From contig NZ_JACNME010000005.1 of assembly GCF_014270065.1 (NCBI RefSeq), forward strand, positions 1 to 64,000: DNA of 64,000 bases. The letters run 5' to 3'. This stretch comes from Quadrisphaera sp. RL12-1S. GTDB taxonomy: Bacteria; Actinomycetota; Actinomycetes; Actinomycetales; Quadrisphaeraceae. The translations under genes and the position numbers were made by a program. The notes under the pieces were generated by a model. That model did not search any database. It was not told the origin of the DNA and saw only the letters and a program-made list of their open reading frames with translations. This document shows positions 54,904-64,000 of this stretch, piece after piece. How positions within the stretch are numbered: position 1 is the stretch's first letter; each line of letters begins with the position of its first letter.

Positions 54904-56982
54904 CTAGCCAGCGGCCACCGCGGTGCGGGCGCGCATCCAGCAGGTGAGCTGCTCCGGCGCCAGCGCGCGGCTGTGCAGGTACCCCTGGCTGGCGTCGCAG
55001 CCGAGCTCGCGCAGCTGGGCGAGCACGGCGGCGTCCTCCACGCCCTCGGCCACCACGCGCATGCCGAGGCCGTGGGCCAGCTCCACGGTGGTGCGCACCA
55101 CGGTGCGCCGCGCGGGGTCGTGGCAGACGGCCCCCACGAAGGAGCGGTCCACCTTCACCTCGGTCACGGGCAGCTGCAGCAGCAGCGTCAGGGAGGAGTG
55201 GCCGGTGCCGAAGTCGTCCACGCTGATCTCCACGCCCAGCGCGACGAGGTCCTCCAGCACGGCGGCGGCGCCGAGGAGGTCCTCCAGCACGCTGGTCTCG
55301 GTGATCTCCAGCACCAGCAGCCGCGGTGGCAGGTCGTGGGCGGCGAGCAGCTCCGCGACGTCGCCCACCAGGGCCAGCTGGACGTCGGCGGCGGTGAGGT
55401 TCACCGACACCCGCACCGGGGTCCCGGCGTCGCGCCACGCGGCGGCCTGCGCCACCGCCGTCCGCAGCACCAGGCGGGTCACGTCGGCCAGCACCCCGAG
55501 CTCGTGGGCGGCGCCCAGGAAGGTGTCGGGCCCGAGCAGGCCCCGGCGCGGGTGCTCCCAGCGCAGCAGCGCCTCGACCCCCAGCAGGGAGCCGTCGGCC
55601 ACCGCCAGCTGCGGCTGGTAGTGCAGCAGCAGCTGGTCCCCGGCCAGGGCGGCGCGCAGCTCCTCGGCGGTCTCGATGACCTCCCGCGCGCGCTGGTCGT
55701 GGTGCTGGCCGTGCACCACCACGCCGGAGCGGGCGGCCTTGGCGGCGTACATGGCGGTGTCGGCGCGGCGCAGCAGGTCCAGGGCCCGCCCGCGGGCCGG
55801 CGCGCTCCCGGCCGGGGCCAGGGCCACGCCGACGCTGCCGGGGGCGTGCACCTCGTGCCCGTCCACCACCGCGGGCCGCTGCAGCGCCGCGTGCACGCCG
55901 AGGGCCACCTCCTCGGCCACGCGCGCCGCGGGACCGGTGAGCAGGACGGCGAACTCGTCACCGCCCAGGCGCGCCAGCACGGACCCGGGCACCATCGCGG
56001 CGCGCAGGCGGTGGGCCACCTGCCGCAGGAGCTCGTCGCCGGCGTGGTGGCCGAGGCCGTCGTTGACGTGCTTGAAGCGGTCGAGGTCCAGCAGCAGCAG
56101 CGCCACGGGCTCGTGCCCGCGCAGGGCCCCCTCGAGGGCGCTGAGCAGGCTGCGCCGGTTGCCCAGGCCGGTGAGGTCGTCGGTGAGGGCGGCCTCGTGG
56201 GAGCCCTGCAGGGCGACCAGCTCGCGCACGAGCACGTGCGCCTTCGCGCCCAGCAGGACCAGGGCCGCGGCGGCCATGACGACCGCCACGGCCGGCACGG
56301 CCGGCACGGCGCGCAGGTCACCCACCACCAGCACGCCGGTGGCCGCCGTCCCGCCGGCCAGGAGGCTGACGAGGTCCTTGCGCCACGGGGCGGCGTGGCG
56401 GTGCACGTGGTGGGGCTCCGGTGCGGCCACCAGCCCCACGAGGACGGCTCCCCACGCCAGCACGAGCGCGGCGGGCAGCCCCGGCCACCCGGGGCGGACC
56501 AGCCACAGCAGCGCGGTGGCCGTGGCCAGCGCCCCGGCGGCCAGCGACCAGCTGACGCGGGGGTCGCTGCGCGGCGCGGCCAGGAGCACCGTGGAGACGG
56601 CGGTCCCGGCGCCCACCACGCCCAGCGCGAGAGCGGTCAGCAGCAGCGCCCCCGCCTGCTCTCCGGCCCCGGTCGCGCGCTGCAGCCCCGGCAGGACCAG
56701 CACCACCAGCGCCGACGAGGCCGCGAGCGTGCTGGCCGCGGCGTCGTGCCACAGGCTGCGCGTGGAGACCGCGAGGTGGGCGCCGAGCAGCCGCACCTGG
56801 GCGGCCAGGAGCACCGCCAGCGCCACCGCGGAGCAGCCCAGCGCTGCGGTGTCCGGCAGCCCCGTGGCGCCCGGCGGCAGGACCAGCGCGGGCGAGAGCA
56901 GCAGGAGGGCTGCTGCCGCCCAGGCCCTGTCGATCACCCTCGGGTCCTCGGCCCCGGCAGCCGTCTGCTGGAGGGGGGACAC
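54904..56982 (-). CDS. Membrane GGDEF-EAL protein
   Basis: A 692-residue protein. The N-terminal 260 residues form about eight hydrophobic helices. The GGDEF domain has [35 protein letters not shown] and [11 protein letters not shown], so it could make c-di-GMP. The EAL domain has [62 protein letters not shown] and [12 protein letters not shown]. It retains the metal-binding set, so hydrolysis is also possible. Its stop is followed after 11 bases by miaA. It starts seven bases after the deacetylase gene stop. Confidence 0.9.
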   Translation of the reverse strand: MSPLQQTAAGAEDPRVIDRAWAAAALLLLSPALVLPPGATGLPDTAALGCSAVALAVLLAAQVRLLGAHLAVSTRSLWHDAAASTLAASSALVVLVLPGLQRATGAGEQAGALLLTALALGVVGAGTAVSTVLLAAPRSDPRVSWSLAAGALATATALLWLVRPGWPGLPAALVLAWGAVLVGLVAAPEPHHVHRHAAPWRKDLVSLLAGGTAATGVLVVGDLRAVPAVPAVAVVMAAAALVLLGAKAHVLVRELVALQGSHEAALTDDLTGLGNRRSLLSALEGALRGHEPVALLLLDLDRFKHVNDGLGHHAGDELLRQVAHRLRAAMVPGSVLARLGGDEFAVLLTGPAARVAEEVALGVHAALQRPAVVDGHEVHAPGSVGVALAPAGSAPARGRALDLLRRADTAMYAAKAARSGVVVHGQHHDQRAREVIETAEELRAALAGDQLLLHYQPQLAVADGSLLGVEALLRWEHPRRGLLGPDTFLGAAHELGVLADVTRLVLRTAVAQAAAWRDAGTPVRVSVNLTAADVQLALVGDVAELLAAHDLPPRLLVLEITETSVLEDLLGAAAVLEDLVALGVEISVDDFGTGHSSLTLLLQLPVTEVKVDRSFVGAVCHDPARRTVVRTTVELAHGLGMRVVAEGVEDAAVLAQLRELGCDASQGYLHSRALAPEQLTCWMRARTAVAAG

Positions 56983-56989
56983 CGGGAGA

Positions 56990-58057
56990 TCACCTGGCCG
57001 GGGTACCCGCCTCCCCCGCGACGACCAGCCGCTGGACGGCCGTGTTGCTGATCACCAGCTGGTGGCCGGCGTCGCGGACCGCCGCGTCGTGGGCCGGGTG
57101 CAGGCCCCACGGCGTGCCGCCCATCCAGGCGGTGGCGGGCGCCGCGCGGCCCCCGGTCCACTCCCGCAGCAGGCGCAGCGGGGCGGCGACCTCGCGCTCG
57201 TCGTCGTCCTCCCCGGCGCTCAGGGAGGTCTCGGCGATGCCGTCGTGGGAGGAGGTGTGCGGGAGCACCACGTGCCGCCGCGCGAGGTCGGCGACCTGCT
57301 CGCGGGTCATGGCCAGGCGCCGCCCGTCCCGCTCGGAGGGGTCGACGGCGATGAAGTGCGAGCGCGCGAACAGCTCCTGCTGCGCGGGCGGGCACGCGAT
57401 GAAGCCGGTGCAGACGGGGAACCAGCCCGTCAGGCCCAGCTCGTCGCAGACCTCGGCGGCCACCAGCGCGCTGTTGGCGTAGCCCTCGTAGAAGACGGGG
57501 GCGAAGCGGGGCCGCGCGTCCGGCCAGGCGCCGGCCTCGAAGAACGCCGCGAGGTCGGCCCAGCCCACGCCCACCCAGTGCTCGGCGTACCGGGCCAGCT
57601 CCGCGCGCAGCCCGTCGCGGCCGTGCTCGGGGGTGTTGTGGTAGTTCACCACCCGCAGCACGCGCCCGGCCGCGAGCGCCTCGCGGTGGCGGCGCCACCC
57701 CAGGCGCGCTCCCCCCGCTCCCCCCGCCCACTCCGACGGGGACGACGGGGACGACGACGGGCGCGGCGGCGCGCCGAGGTGGGCCGCCTCGTGGAAGGCG
57801 GCGGCGGTGACGAGGGAGGCGATGACCCCGAGGTCGCCGTCGCGCTGGTCGGGGGCGAGCTCGGCGCGCAGCGCGTCGAGGTGGGCCACCAGGGCGGCGT
57901 CCGCGGGCGAGGCGGCACGGTCCGGCGCAGCAGAGGCCGCGGCGGGGGCGCCGGTCTCGTCCAGCAGCGCCAGGGCCATGGGGATGCCCTCGCCGGCGAG
58001 GTCGCGATCCTGCGAGCGGCGCAGGAGCTCCAGCGCGGTGGACCCGTCGGTGCTCAC
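56990..58057 (-). CDS. NodB-like polysaccharide deacetylase family protein
   Basis: A 355-residue protein. RVVNYHNTPEHG corresponds to the first strand of NodB-type deacetylases. RFAPVFYEGYANSALVAAEV sits where TFDDGY is expected, so both motif-1 aspartates read Tyr and Glu. HTSSHDG is the intact metal-binding HxxxH motif 2. The change of the catalytic Asp suggests altered or lost activity. There is no signal peptide, so it works in the cytosol, unlike most relatives. Its GTG overlaps the YcaO gene stop, placing it last in the transporter-YcaO operon. Confidence 0.78.
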   Translation of the reverse strand: MSTDGSTALELLRRSQDRDLAGEGIPMALALLDETGAPAAASAAPDRAASPADAALVAHLDALRAELAPDQRDGDLGVIASLVTAAAFHEAAHLGAPPRPSSSPSSPSEWAGGAGGARLGWRRHREALAAGRVLRVVNYHNTPEHGRDGLRAELARYAEHWVGVGWADLAAFFEAGAWPDARPRFAPVFYEGYANSALVAAEVCDELGLTGWFPVCTGFIACPPAQQELFARSHFIAVDPSERDGRRLAMTREQVADLARRHVVLPHTSSHDGIAETSLSAGEDDDEREVAAPLRLLREWTGGRAAPATAWMGGTPWGLHPAHDAAVRDAGHQLVISNTAVQRLVVAGEAGTPAR

Positions 58058-59580
58058 GCCAGGCCCAGCCGCTGGGGAGCGTGCCGGCGGGGCTCGCGGT
58101 AGAGCGGGTAGAGGGAGCCGAGCACCGCGGCGGCGCGCTCGGCGTCCCACCACACAGGACCGCCGAGCCGCTCGGTGGCGGCCGCGGTGAGCCGGACGGG
58201 CAGGCGGCCGGGTCCGTCGCTGCGCCGCACCAGCGGGTCCTCGCGGTCCAGCAGGCGGCGCGCCACGCGCTCCCCGATGCGTCCGTACGACAGCGTCTCC
58301 ACCTCCAGTCCGGGCACCACCACCTTGGCGGAGACCACCTCGGCGCCGTCAGAGGGGCCGGAGGAGACCACGAGCACGTCGAAGCCCTCCAGCCGCTCCA
58401 GCAGCAGCTCCAGCAGGTCCGCCGGGCTGCGCTCGCCGGGGCTGGACGCCGCCAGCAGCTCGGGCACCGAGACCGTCCGCGAGCGCCGCGAGAACGCCGG
58501 CTCCACGGCGGCGCGCACACCGGCGACGTCGAGGCGGGCCCAGGCGGCGGCCTCGCGCAGGGCGCGCTCCTCCTGCTCCCCCACGGGCCGGCGCTGCTCG
58601 CGGGCCCAGTAGTCGGGGCTGAGGCGCTCGACGTCCTCGACCGGACCGAAGGCGAACACGCGGCGGGCGCGGGAGGCGGCGTGCTCCAGCAGGGCCTTGC
58701 GGACCGCGAGCGCGGCGTCGGGGTGGGCGGCCTCGCCCACGGCGCCCACCGCCAGCGGCGGGGTGCCGGGCGCCTCGGCGCTGCCGTGGCAGAAGACCAC
58801 GGGCACCGGGGTGCTCGCGGCCAGCTTGACCACCGGCTCGGTGCCGGCGGCCCGCAGCTGGGCGAGCACGGCGGCGAGGCCGTCGTCGCCGTCGGCCGCC
58901 AGCTGGGACGCGAGCGCGTCGACGTCCACCACCTCGCCGGTGTCGAGGGCCTTGAAGCTCACGGTGTCACCGTCGCGCTGGAGCAGCTCGAGCAGGCCGT
59001 GGCCGACGGCCCGGACCAGCGCGTCCCGTCCGGCGCCGGCGCCCAGGCCGTTGGAGACCGGGGTGAAGAGCTGGCCCGGGCCCCCCGGAGAGCGCAGGGA
59101 GCCGTCGAAGGCGGCGGCGTCGGCGGGCACCAGCACGGTCTCGCCGGTGCGCCAGCGCACGGCCGGCACCCAGTCCAGCTCGGTGTCCGCGGTCACGGAC
59201 GAGCCGGCGGGCAGCACCAGCTCGAGGGGGTCCACCACGCCGCCCGCGCCGACCTCGGCCAGCAGCTGCGCGTGGGAGGCGCGCCGGGCCGCGGCCAGCA
59301 GGCCGCCCAGGCGCGGCGCCAGCGCCACGCGCTCGGCGAGCTCCCCCAGGGCCCCGACCCTGGCCTCCAGCTCGTCGGCGCCGTAGCCGACGCCGTGGGC
59401 GTCCGCCCCCGCTCCCGGCGGGTCCCACGCGGTGGCCACCACGGGCACGCCGGTGGTGTCGTAGCCCGTGAGCGACCACTCGGTGAGCTCTCCGCTGGCC
59501 CGCAGGGCCGCCGCGTAGGCGGCTGCCGCGGCCGCGAGCCCGGCCGCGAGACCGGCCGCCGGGCTCTCACTTGAGGCCAC
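58054..59580 (-). CDS. YcaO-domain protein
   Basis: A 508-residue YcaO-family enzyme. GYGADELEARVGALGELAERVAL gives the ExxER ATP/Mg site (E80, E83, R84), and PVSNGLGAGAGRDALVRAVGHGLLELLQRD the NG...H...E...RD block (about 174-203). YcaO proteins activate amide backbones with ATP to make azolines, thioamides or amidines. The last Glu of ERD reads Gln, and the proline-rich C-terminus of azoline-forming members is missing (ends APQRLGLA). No RiPP precursor, dehydrogenase or E1-like partner is nearby. It overlaps the permease gene by 14 bases and the deacetylase gene by GTGA. Confidence 0.85.
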   Translation of the reverse strand: MASSESPAAGLAAGLAAAAAAYAAALRASGELTEWSLTGYDTTGVPVVATAWDPPGAGADAHGVGYGADELEARVGALGELAERVALAPRLGGLLAAARRASHAQLLAEVGAGGVVDPLELVLPAGSSVTADTELDWVPAVRWRTGETVLVPADAAAFDGSLRSPGGPGQLFTPVSNGLGAGAGRDALVRAVGHGLLELLQRDGDTVSFKALDTGEVVDVDALASQLAADGDDGLAAVLAQLRAAGTEPVVKLAASTPVPVVFCHGSAEAPGTPPLAVGAVGEAAHPDAALAVRKALLEHAASRARRVFAFGPVEDVERLSPDYWAREQRRPVGEQEERALREAAAWARLDVAGVRAAVEPAFSRRSRTVSVPELLAASSPGERSPADLLELLLERLEGFDVLVVSSGPSDGAEVVSAKVVVPGLEVETLSYGRIGERVARRLLDREDPLVRRSDGPGRLPVRLTAAATERLGGPVWWDAERAAAVLGSLYPLYREPRRHAPQRLGLA

Positions 59581-60391
59581 TGCGGGCCACCCCCTCCACG
59601 AAGTAGCGCTGGAAGACGGCGAAGACCAGCAGCATCGGCAGGATGGACAGCAGCGAGACCGCCATGAGGGAGCCGTAGTCGTTGCCGAACTGCTGCTGCA
59701 GGAAGCGCAGGCCCAGCGGCAGCGTGAAGGCGTCCGGGTCGGGCAAGACGATGAGCGGCCAGATGAACTCGTTCCAGCGCCACATGAACGTGAAGATCAC
59801 CAGCACGGCGACCAGGGGCTTGCTCAGCGGCAGCACGATCGAGACGAAGGTGCGCAGCGCGCCGGCGCCGTCCACCCGTGCGGCCTCCAGCAGCTCGTCG
59901 GGCAGGGCGTCCATGAACTGCCGCGCCATGAACAGCCCGAACGCCTCCGCCAGGCGCGGCAGGACCACGCCAGTGGGCGTGTTCACCAGGCCCAGGTCGA
60001 TGACCAGCTGGAACTGCGCCACCATGATCACCTGCACGGGGATCATGAGGGTGCCGACGATGGCCAGGAACAGCGCGTTCTTCAGCGGGAAGTCGAGCTT
60101 GGCGAAGGCGTAGCCCGCGGCCAGGTTGATGGTCACCGTCAGCGCCACCGAGATGACGGCGATGGTGGCCGAGTTCAGCGCCCAGCGGGCGAACGGGAAC
60201 CGCTGCAGGGGCTGGGTGAAGTTCTGCCAGCGCAGCTCGGTGGGCCAGAACGCGGCGTCGGGCCGGGTGAGCGCACCGGGGCTGGACAGCGCCGTCACGA
60301 GCATCCAGTACAGCGGGAAGACCACGACGACGGCGAGGAGCACGGCGGCGGTGAGGCGCCAGCCCGTGACCCAGCGCTCGTGGGCCCTCAC
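59567..60391 (-). CDS. Sugar-type ABC transporter permease, MalG/CUT1 type
   Basis: A 274-residue permease with six helices. The EAA loop is LEAARVDGAGALRTFVSIVLPLSKPLVAVL, and the C-terminus FQRYFVEGVARSGLK is typical of MalG-type subunits. Its GTG overlaps the stop of the MalF-type gene. It overlaps the downstream YcaO gene by 14 bases, so transporter and YcaO expression are coupled. Confidence 0.93.
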   Translation of the reverse strand: MRAHERWVTGWRLTAAVLLAVVVVFPLYWMLVTALSSPGALTRPDAAFWPTELRWQNFTQPLQRFPFARWALNSATIAVISVALTVTINLAAGYAFAKLDFPLKNALFLAIVGTLMIPVQVIMVAQFQLVIDLGLVNTPTGVVLPRLAEAFGLFMARQFMDALPDELLEAARVDGAGALRTFVSIVLPLSKPLVAVLVIFTFMWRWNEFIWPLIVLPDPDAFTLPLGLRFLQQQFGNDYGSLMAVSLLSILPMLLVFAVFQRYFVEGVARSGLK

Positions 60392-61314
60392 GCGAGGTCC
60401 CTGCGGCGGCCGGCGCGCCACTGCAGCAGCGTGAGCGCCATGACGATGGCGAAGAGCACCACGCCCAGCGCCGCGGCGTAGCCCTGGCGGCGCTGCTGGA
60501 AGCCGGTGTCGTAGGCGTAGTTGACCAGGAACGTGGTCGCGTTCTGCGGCCCTCCCCCCGTCATGATCACCACGACGTCGAAGACCTGGAACGACGTGAT
60601 GACCATGTACACGAGGATGAAGAACGTGGTGGGGCCCAGCAGCGGCCACGTGATGGAGCGCAGCACGCGCCAGCGCCCGGCGCCGTCCAGCTCCGCGGCC
60701 TCGTACACCTCGCCGCTGATGCCCTGCAGCCCGGCGAGGTAGACCACCATCGCGAAGCCCAGGCTGGTCCACACCTGCACGGCGATCACCGAGGCCAGCG
60801 CCGCGGGACCGTCGGTCTGCCAGCCGACCTCGGGCAGGCCCAGCCCGGACAGGAGCCGGTTGGCCACGCCGAAGTTCTCGTTGAAGATCCAGCGCGCGAT
60901 GATGCCCGCCGAGACCGCGGAGATGACCACGGGCACGTAGAACAGCGCCCGCAGCAGCCCCCGGCCGGGCAGGTGGCGGTTGAGCAGCAGCGCCAGGCCC
61001 AGCCCCCCGAGCACGCTCAGCGGCACGCTGACCACCGTGAAGACGGCGGTGTTGGTCAGCGCCCGCCAGAACAGCGGGTCCGAGCCGATCTGCACGAAGT
61101 TGTCCAGGCCCTGGAAGCGCGGCTTCCCGAAGCCGGTGTACCGGGTCAGCGAGTAGTACGCGGTCATGCCCAGCGGCACGAACATGAACACCGCGAACAC
61201 CGCCAGGGCGGGGGCGGCCAGCACCAGCCCGGCGAGGGCCTCCCCGCGCCGGCGGGTGCGGCGCACCGGCCGGGGGGCGTCCCGCAGGGCGGCGGCCGAG
61301 CCGACGAGCGCCAC
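60388..61314 (-). CDS. Sugar-type ABC transporter permease, MalF/CUT1 type
   Basis: A 308-residue permease with a basic head (RPVRRTRRRGEALAGLV) and six helices. The EAA loop is YEAAELDGAGRWRVLRSITWPLLGPTTFFI. It forms the membrane channel with the MalG-type partner. The gap to the upstream binding-protein gene is only three bases. There is no ATPase gene in the operon. Confidence 0.93.
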   Translation of the reverse strand: MALVGSAAALRDAPRPVRRTRRRGEALAGLVLAAPALAVFAVFMFVPLGMTAYYSLTRYTGFGKPRFQGLDNFVQIGSDPLFWRALTNTAVFTVVSVPLSVLGGLGLALLLNRHLPGRGLLRALFYVPVVISAVSAGIIARWIFNENFGVANRLLSGLGLPEVGWQTDGPAALASVIAVQVWTSLGFAMVVYLAGLQGISGEVYEAAELDGAGRWRVLRSITWPLLGPTTFFILVYMVITSFQVFDVVVIMTGGGPQNATTFLVNYAYDTGFQQRRQGYAAALGVVLFAIVMALTLLQWRAGRRRDLA

Positions 61315-61317
61315 GCC

Positions 61318-62715
61318 TCAGCCCTGCTGCTGCAGCGCCTGCTCGATCGCCTTCTGGAGGTCCTCGAGGGTGGCGTCGACGTCGGCCTTCCCCGCGAAGG
61401 CGCCCTCCAGCTGCTGCTGCAGCGCCTGGTTGACCTGGGTGAACACCGGGGAGGTGCTGGCGGCCACGAGGCTGGCGGGGATGGTCGTGGCCTGCTGCAC
61501 GAACACCGGCATGAGGTCCGGGCGCACGGCGTAGGTGAGGTCGGTGACGTCACTGCGGGTGGGCAGCACGGTGGTGGCCTCGCAGAAGCTCTTCATGTTC
61601 TCCGCGTTCGCCAGGAACGCCGCGAACTTCGCGGCGGCCTCCGCGTTCGGCCCGTCGGTCACCACCACGGCGTTGCCGCCGAGGTCGGTGGCGGCGGCGG
61701 TGTCGCGGGGCATGAAGGTCGCGCCCCACTCGAACCCCGTGGCGGTGGAGACCAGCGACGGCAGGTTGAAGTCGCCGGTGGCGATGGACAGCGGCTGCCC
61801 GGTGGGGAACGTCTCGTCGGGGTAGTTGGCCGCCTGCACGAGGAAGGTCGGGTCGTGCAGACCGGAGGTGTACAGCCCCTGCGTGTAGGTGAGGGCCTTC
61901 TTGCCGGCGTCGGAGGCGATGGTCACGGTCTTGAGGTCGTCGGAGAAGACCGAGCCGCCGGCCTGCGCGAGGAAGCTCAGCCAGCGGTAGGCGCCGGCGG
62001 CCTGCCAGTTGATCGCCACCGGGTACTTCCCGCCGCTGGCGCCCTTGACCTCGGTGAGCGCCTGCGTGAACTGGTCCCAGGTCCACGCCTGGTCCAGGGC
62101 GGTGGGCGCCGTCACGCCGGCCTGGGCGAACGCCGGGGCGTTGTAGACGATCGCGGAGCAGTCCGTGTGGTGCGGGACGCCGACGGGCTTGCCGTCCGGG
62201 TCCTGCACGGCCTTCCACAGCGCCGGCGTGAACGCGTCGGAGTAGCCCGACGGCAGCGCGCTGGAGATGTCGGCCAGCACCCCGAGCGTGGTGTAGCGGC
62301 CGATGTCGATGTAGGAGACGCGGAACAGGTCCGGCGGGTCCTGGGCCTGGATCCGGGAGTCCACCGACGGCAGCACGTCGGCGTAGGGCAGCTGGTTGAG
62401 GGTCACCTTGGTCCCCTCGGACGCCTCGAACGCCGCGGCGACCTTCTGGAACGCGGCGATCTCCTGGTCACCGCCCCACAGCGTGAACGTCAGGCCGCCG
62501 CCGGAGGAGCTGCCCCCCGAGCCCTGCCCGGAGGAGCTGGAGCAGCCGGCCAGGGAGCCGGCGCCGAGAGCGGCCGCTCCACCGGCGCCGAGGGCGCCGA
62601 GGAACTGCCGGCGGGACCACGGGGAGCGCTGCACGGGGGCCTCCGGGGAGTTCGACGCTGCTCGGCGGAGGTCCGCCGGACGCCCCTTGCTACGGCCCTT
62701 CGTCCCTGGACGCAC
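61318..62715 (-). CDS. ABC transporter solute-binding lipoprotein (CUT1)
   Basis: A 465-residue extracytoplasmic binding protein. The N-terminus SRRQFLGALGAGGAAALGAGSLAGC is a Tat-type lipoprotein signal with lipobox LAGC, followed by a Ser/Gly linker. The mature part (LTFTLWGGDQEIAAFQKVAAAFE; VPHHTDCSAIVYNAPAF) is the sugar-binding fold of family 1. It captures the substrate for the two permeases that follow. The ligand is unknown. It is the first gene of the YcaO operon. Confidence 0.92.
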   Translation of the reverse strand: MRPGTKGRSKGRPADLRRAASNSPEAPVQRSPWSRRQFLGALGAGGAAALGAGSLAGCSSSSGQGSGGSSSGGGLTFTLWGGDQEIAAFQKVAAAFEASEGTKVTLNQLPYADVLPSVDSRIQAQDPPDLFRVSYIDIGRYTTLGVLADISSALPSGYSDAFTPALWKAVQDPDGKPVGVPHHTDCSAIVYNAPAFAQAGVTAPTALDQAWTWDQFTQALTEVKGASGGKYPVAINWQAAGAYRWLSFLAQAGGSVFSDDLKTVTIASDAGKKALTYTQGLYTSGLHDPTFLVQAANYPDETFPTGQPLSIATGDFNLPSLVSTATGFEWGATFMPRDTAAATDLGGNAVVVTDGPNAEAAAKFAAFLANAENMKSFCEATTVLPTRSDVTDLTYAVRPDLMPVFVQQATTIPASLVAASTSPVFTQVNQALQQQLEGAFAGKADVDATLEDLQKAIEQALQQQG

Positions 62716-62803
62716 GCTGAGACGGCCCTCGTCACCGCATCGTGACCCACCGCACAGATCATCCGGCCCGCGGGGTCTCCCCCTCGGGGGGCCTGCGGCG
62801 GCC

Positions 62804-64000
62804 TCAGGAGAACAGGCGGGACGCGCGGCGCGCGAGGTCCGCGCGGGCCGCGCGCAGGTCCAGTCCCACCGGCTCGCCGTCGACGACGACGCGCCGACCG
62901 CCCACCAGCAGGTGCCGCACCGACCTGTCGGGCCCGAGGACGAGCCCGGCCAGCGGGTCCGGGGTGTCGAGGAGGTCCTCCCCGGGCCATACGGCCACGT
63001 CGGCGCGCCTCCCCACCGCGAGCTCCCCCACGTCGTCGCGGCCCAGGCAGGCGGCGCCGCCGCGGGTGGCCACGTCGAGGACGTCGGCGGCGGTCAGCTC
63101 GGTGGGGTCCAGGCGGCGCAGCCGGGCGGCGTAGAGAGCCTGGCGCAGCTCCCCGAACAGCGAGCCCGGCTCGCTGGAGGCGGAGCCGTCCACGCCGAGC
63201 CCGACGGGGGCGCCGGCGCGGCGCAGGTCGGCCACGCGGCACGTGCCGGCGCCGAGGCGGGCGTTGGAGCTGGGGCAGTGGGCGACGCCGGTGCCGGCGG
63301 CCCCGAGGCGCTCGACCTCGTCGTCGTCGAAGTGGATGCCGTGCGCCAGCCAGACGTCGTCGCCGAGCCAGCCCCAGTCCTCCAGGAGGTCCAGCGGCCG
63401 CTTCCCGAAGCGGGCGAGGGCGTCGCGCTCCTCGTCGAGGGTCTCCGCGAGGTGGGTGTGCAGGGCGAGCCCGTGGCGGCGGGCCAGCTCGGCGGAGGAG
63501 CGCATGAGCTGCGGCGTCACCGAGAACGGCGAGCAGGGCGCCACGGTGACCGTGACGTCGACGCCGTCGTGGTGGGCGGCCACCACCCGCTCGGTGCTGG
63601 CGAGGATCGCGTCGAGGTCCTCCACGACGGCGTCCGGCGGCAGACCGCCGGAGCTCTCGCCCAGGTCCATCGAGCCCCGCGCCAGGTGCAGCCGCACGCC
63701 CACCCGCCGCGCGGCGACCACGAGCCTGTCGAAGACCGAGTCGTCGCCGCGCGGCACGAGGTAGTGGTGGTCGGCGGCGGTGGTGCAGCCCGACAGCGCC
63801 AGCTCCGCCAGGGCCACGGTCGCGGCGGCCTCGACGTCGTCGGCGTCCAGCCGCGCCCACACCGGGTACAGGGTGGTGAGCCAGCCGAACAGCGTGGAGT
63901 CGGCGGCCCAGCCGCGGGTGATGCGCTGGTAGAGGTGGTGGTGGGTGTTGACCAGGCCGGCGGTGAGCAGGTCGCCGTCCACCCGGAGCACCTCGTCGCC
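62804..64000 (-). CDS. 8-oxoguanine deaminase-like amidohydrolase, start outside window
   Basis: At least 399 residues; the frame runs off the window edge, so the N-terminus is missing. The metal sites are VNTHHHLYQRITRGWA, LHTHLAETLDEERD, WLAHGIHFDD and VGLGVDGSASSEP. The ADHHYLVP block and the sequence TLFGWLTTLYPVWARLD match actinobacterial 8-oxoguanine deaminases and hydroxydechloroatrazine-type relatives. It would deaminate an oxidised purine or related ring. It is separate from the YcaO operon by 89 bases of no visible feature. Confidence 0.87.
   Translation of the reverse strand, partial: GDEVLRVDGDLLTAGLVNTHHHLYQRITRGWAADSTLFGWLTTLYPVWARLDADDVEAAATVALAELALSGCTTAADHHYLVPRGDDSVFDRLVVAARRVGVRLHLARGSMDLGESSGGLPPDAVVEDLDAILASTERVVAAHHDGVDVTVTVAPCSPFSVTPQLMRSSAELARRHGLALHTHLAETLDEERDALARFGKRPLDLLEDWGWLGDDVWLAHGIHFDDDEVERLGAAGTGVAHCPSSNARLGAGTCRVADLRRAGAPVGLGVDGSASSEPGSLFGELRQALYAARLRRLDPTELTAADVLDVATRGGAACLGRDDVGELAVGRRADVAVWPGEDLLDTPDPLAGLVLGPDRSVRHLLVGGRRVVVDGEPVGLDLRAARADLARRASRLFS

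Noticed and set aside
1-64000. tRNA or rRNA genes and riboswitches
   Set aside because: No cloverleaf, rRNA core or riboswitch consensus was recognised in the short intergenic gaps.

Overview
This is a GC-rich actinobacterial chromosome segment. GTG starts are very common, genes often overlap by GTGA or ATGA, and the gene set is typically actinobacterial: nrdR, lexA, dinG, hflX, dapF, miaA, F420/flavin-type LLM oxidoreductases, an Rv0428c-like GNAT and UppP. A Kineosporiales-type organism (Quadrisphaera or Kineococcus-like) would fit, but that is inference. No rRNA, tRNA or CRISPR array was seen.

Layout. 1-2.7 kb is a mobile and decaying zone: the 3' end of a DUF222/HNH nuclease gene, then a complete IS256-type element (exact ends, 8-bp target duplication, frameshifted transposase) sitting inside a decayed GH36-like alpha-galactosidase gene. 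2.7-11.2 kb holds oxidoreductases (LLM, OYE, SDR, NmrA-like), a GNAT, a Tat-exported aldose epimerase and unknowns. 11-23 kb holds three sets: a diguanylate cyclase; 5-oxoprolinase genes (pxpA and a fused pxpBC); and a protealysin-like protease with its emfourin inhibitor. It continues with a lipoate ligase/beta-lactamase-like pair, a coupled HDOD/GGDEF-EAL pair and nrdR. 23.4-25.7 kb is a GH4 glycosidase plus a BadF-type sugar kinase.

25.7-28.6 kb is a strikingly lower-GC island with just two translationally coupled genes. One encodes an ORC/CDC6-like P-loop ATPase with a C-terminal zinc ribbon and helix-hairpin-helix. The other encodes a protein with a HEPN-type RNase motif. This is the best candidate for an undescribed, probably defensive, system. 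It abuts a SWIM/SNF2 helicase operon whose last codons also look foreign.

32.7-46 kb contains uppP, an M20 amidohydrolase and a 2-hydroxyacid dehydrogenase. Next come a sugar ABC transporter whose binding-protein gene is frameshifted in its signal peptide, a divergent GH2 enzyme, a cytosine/purine-type permease, lexA with a textbook SOS box, and a divergent Nramp-like transporter. 45-55 kb is largely housekeeping: a geranylgeranyl reductase-like enzyme, ohr, dinG, hflX, an RsmC-like methyltransferase, dapF and miaA. It also carries a DUF559 nuclease gene bracketed by related palindromes, one a perfect 57-nt palindrome.

55-64 kb has a GGDEF-EAL protein and a five-gene operon that couples a sugar-type ABC importer to a YcaO enzyme and a NodB-like deacetylase with an altered first motif. 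It ends with a deaminase cut by the window edge.

Many starts (lexA, nrdR, dinG, snf2, ohr, rsmC-like and others) lie 6-7 bases after a TAnnnT box, implying widespread leaderless transcription.
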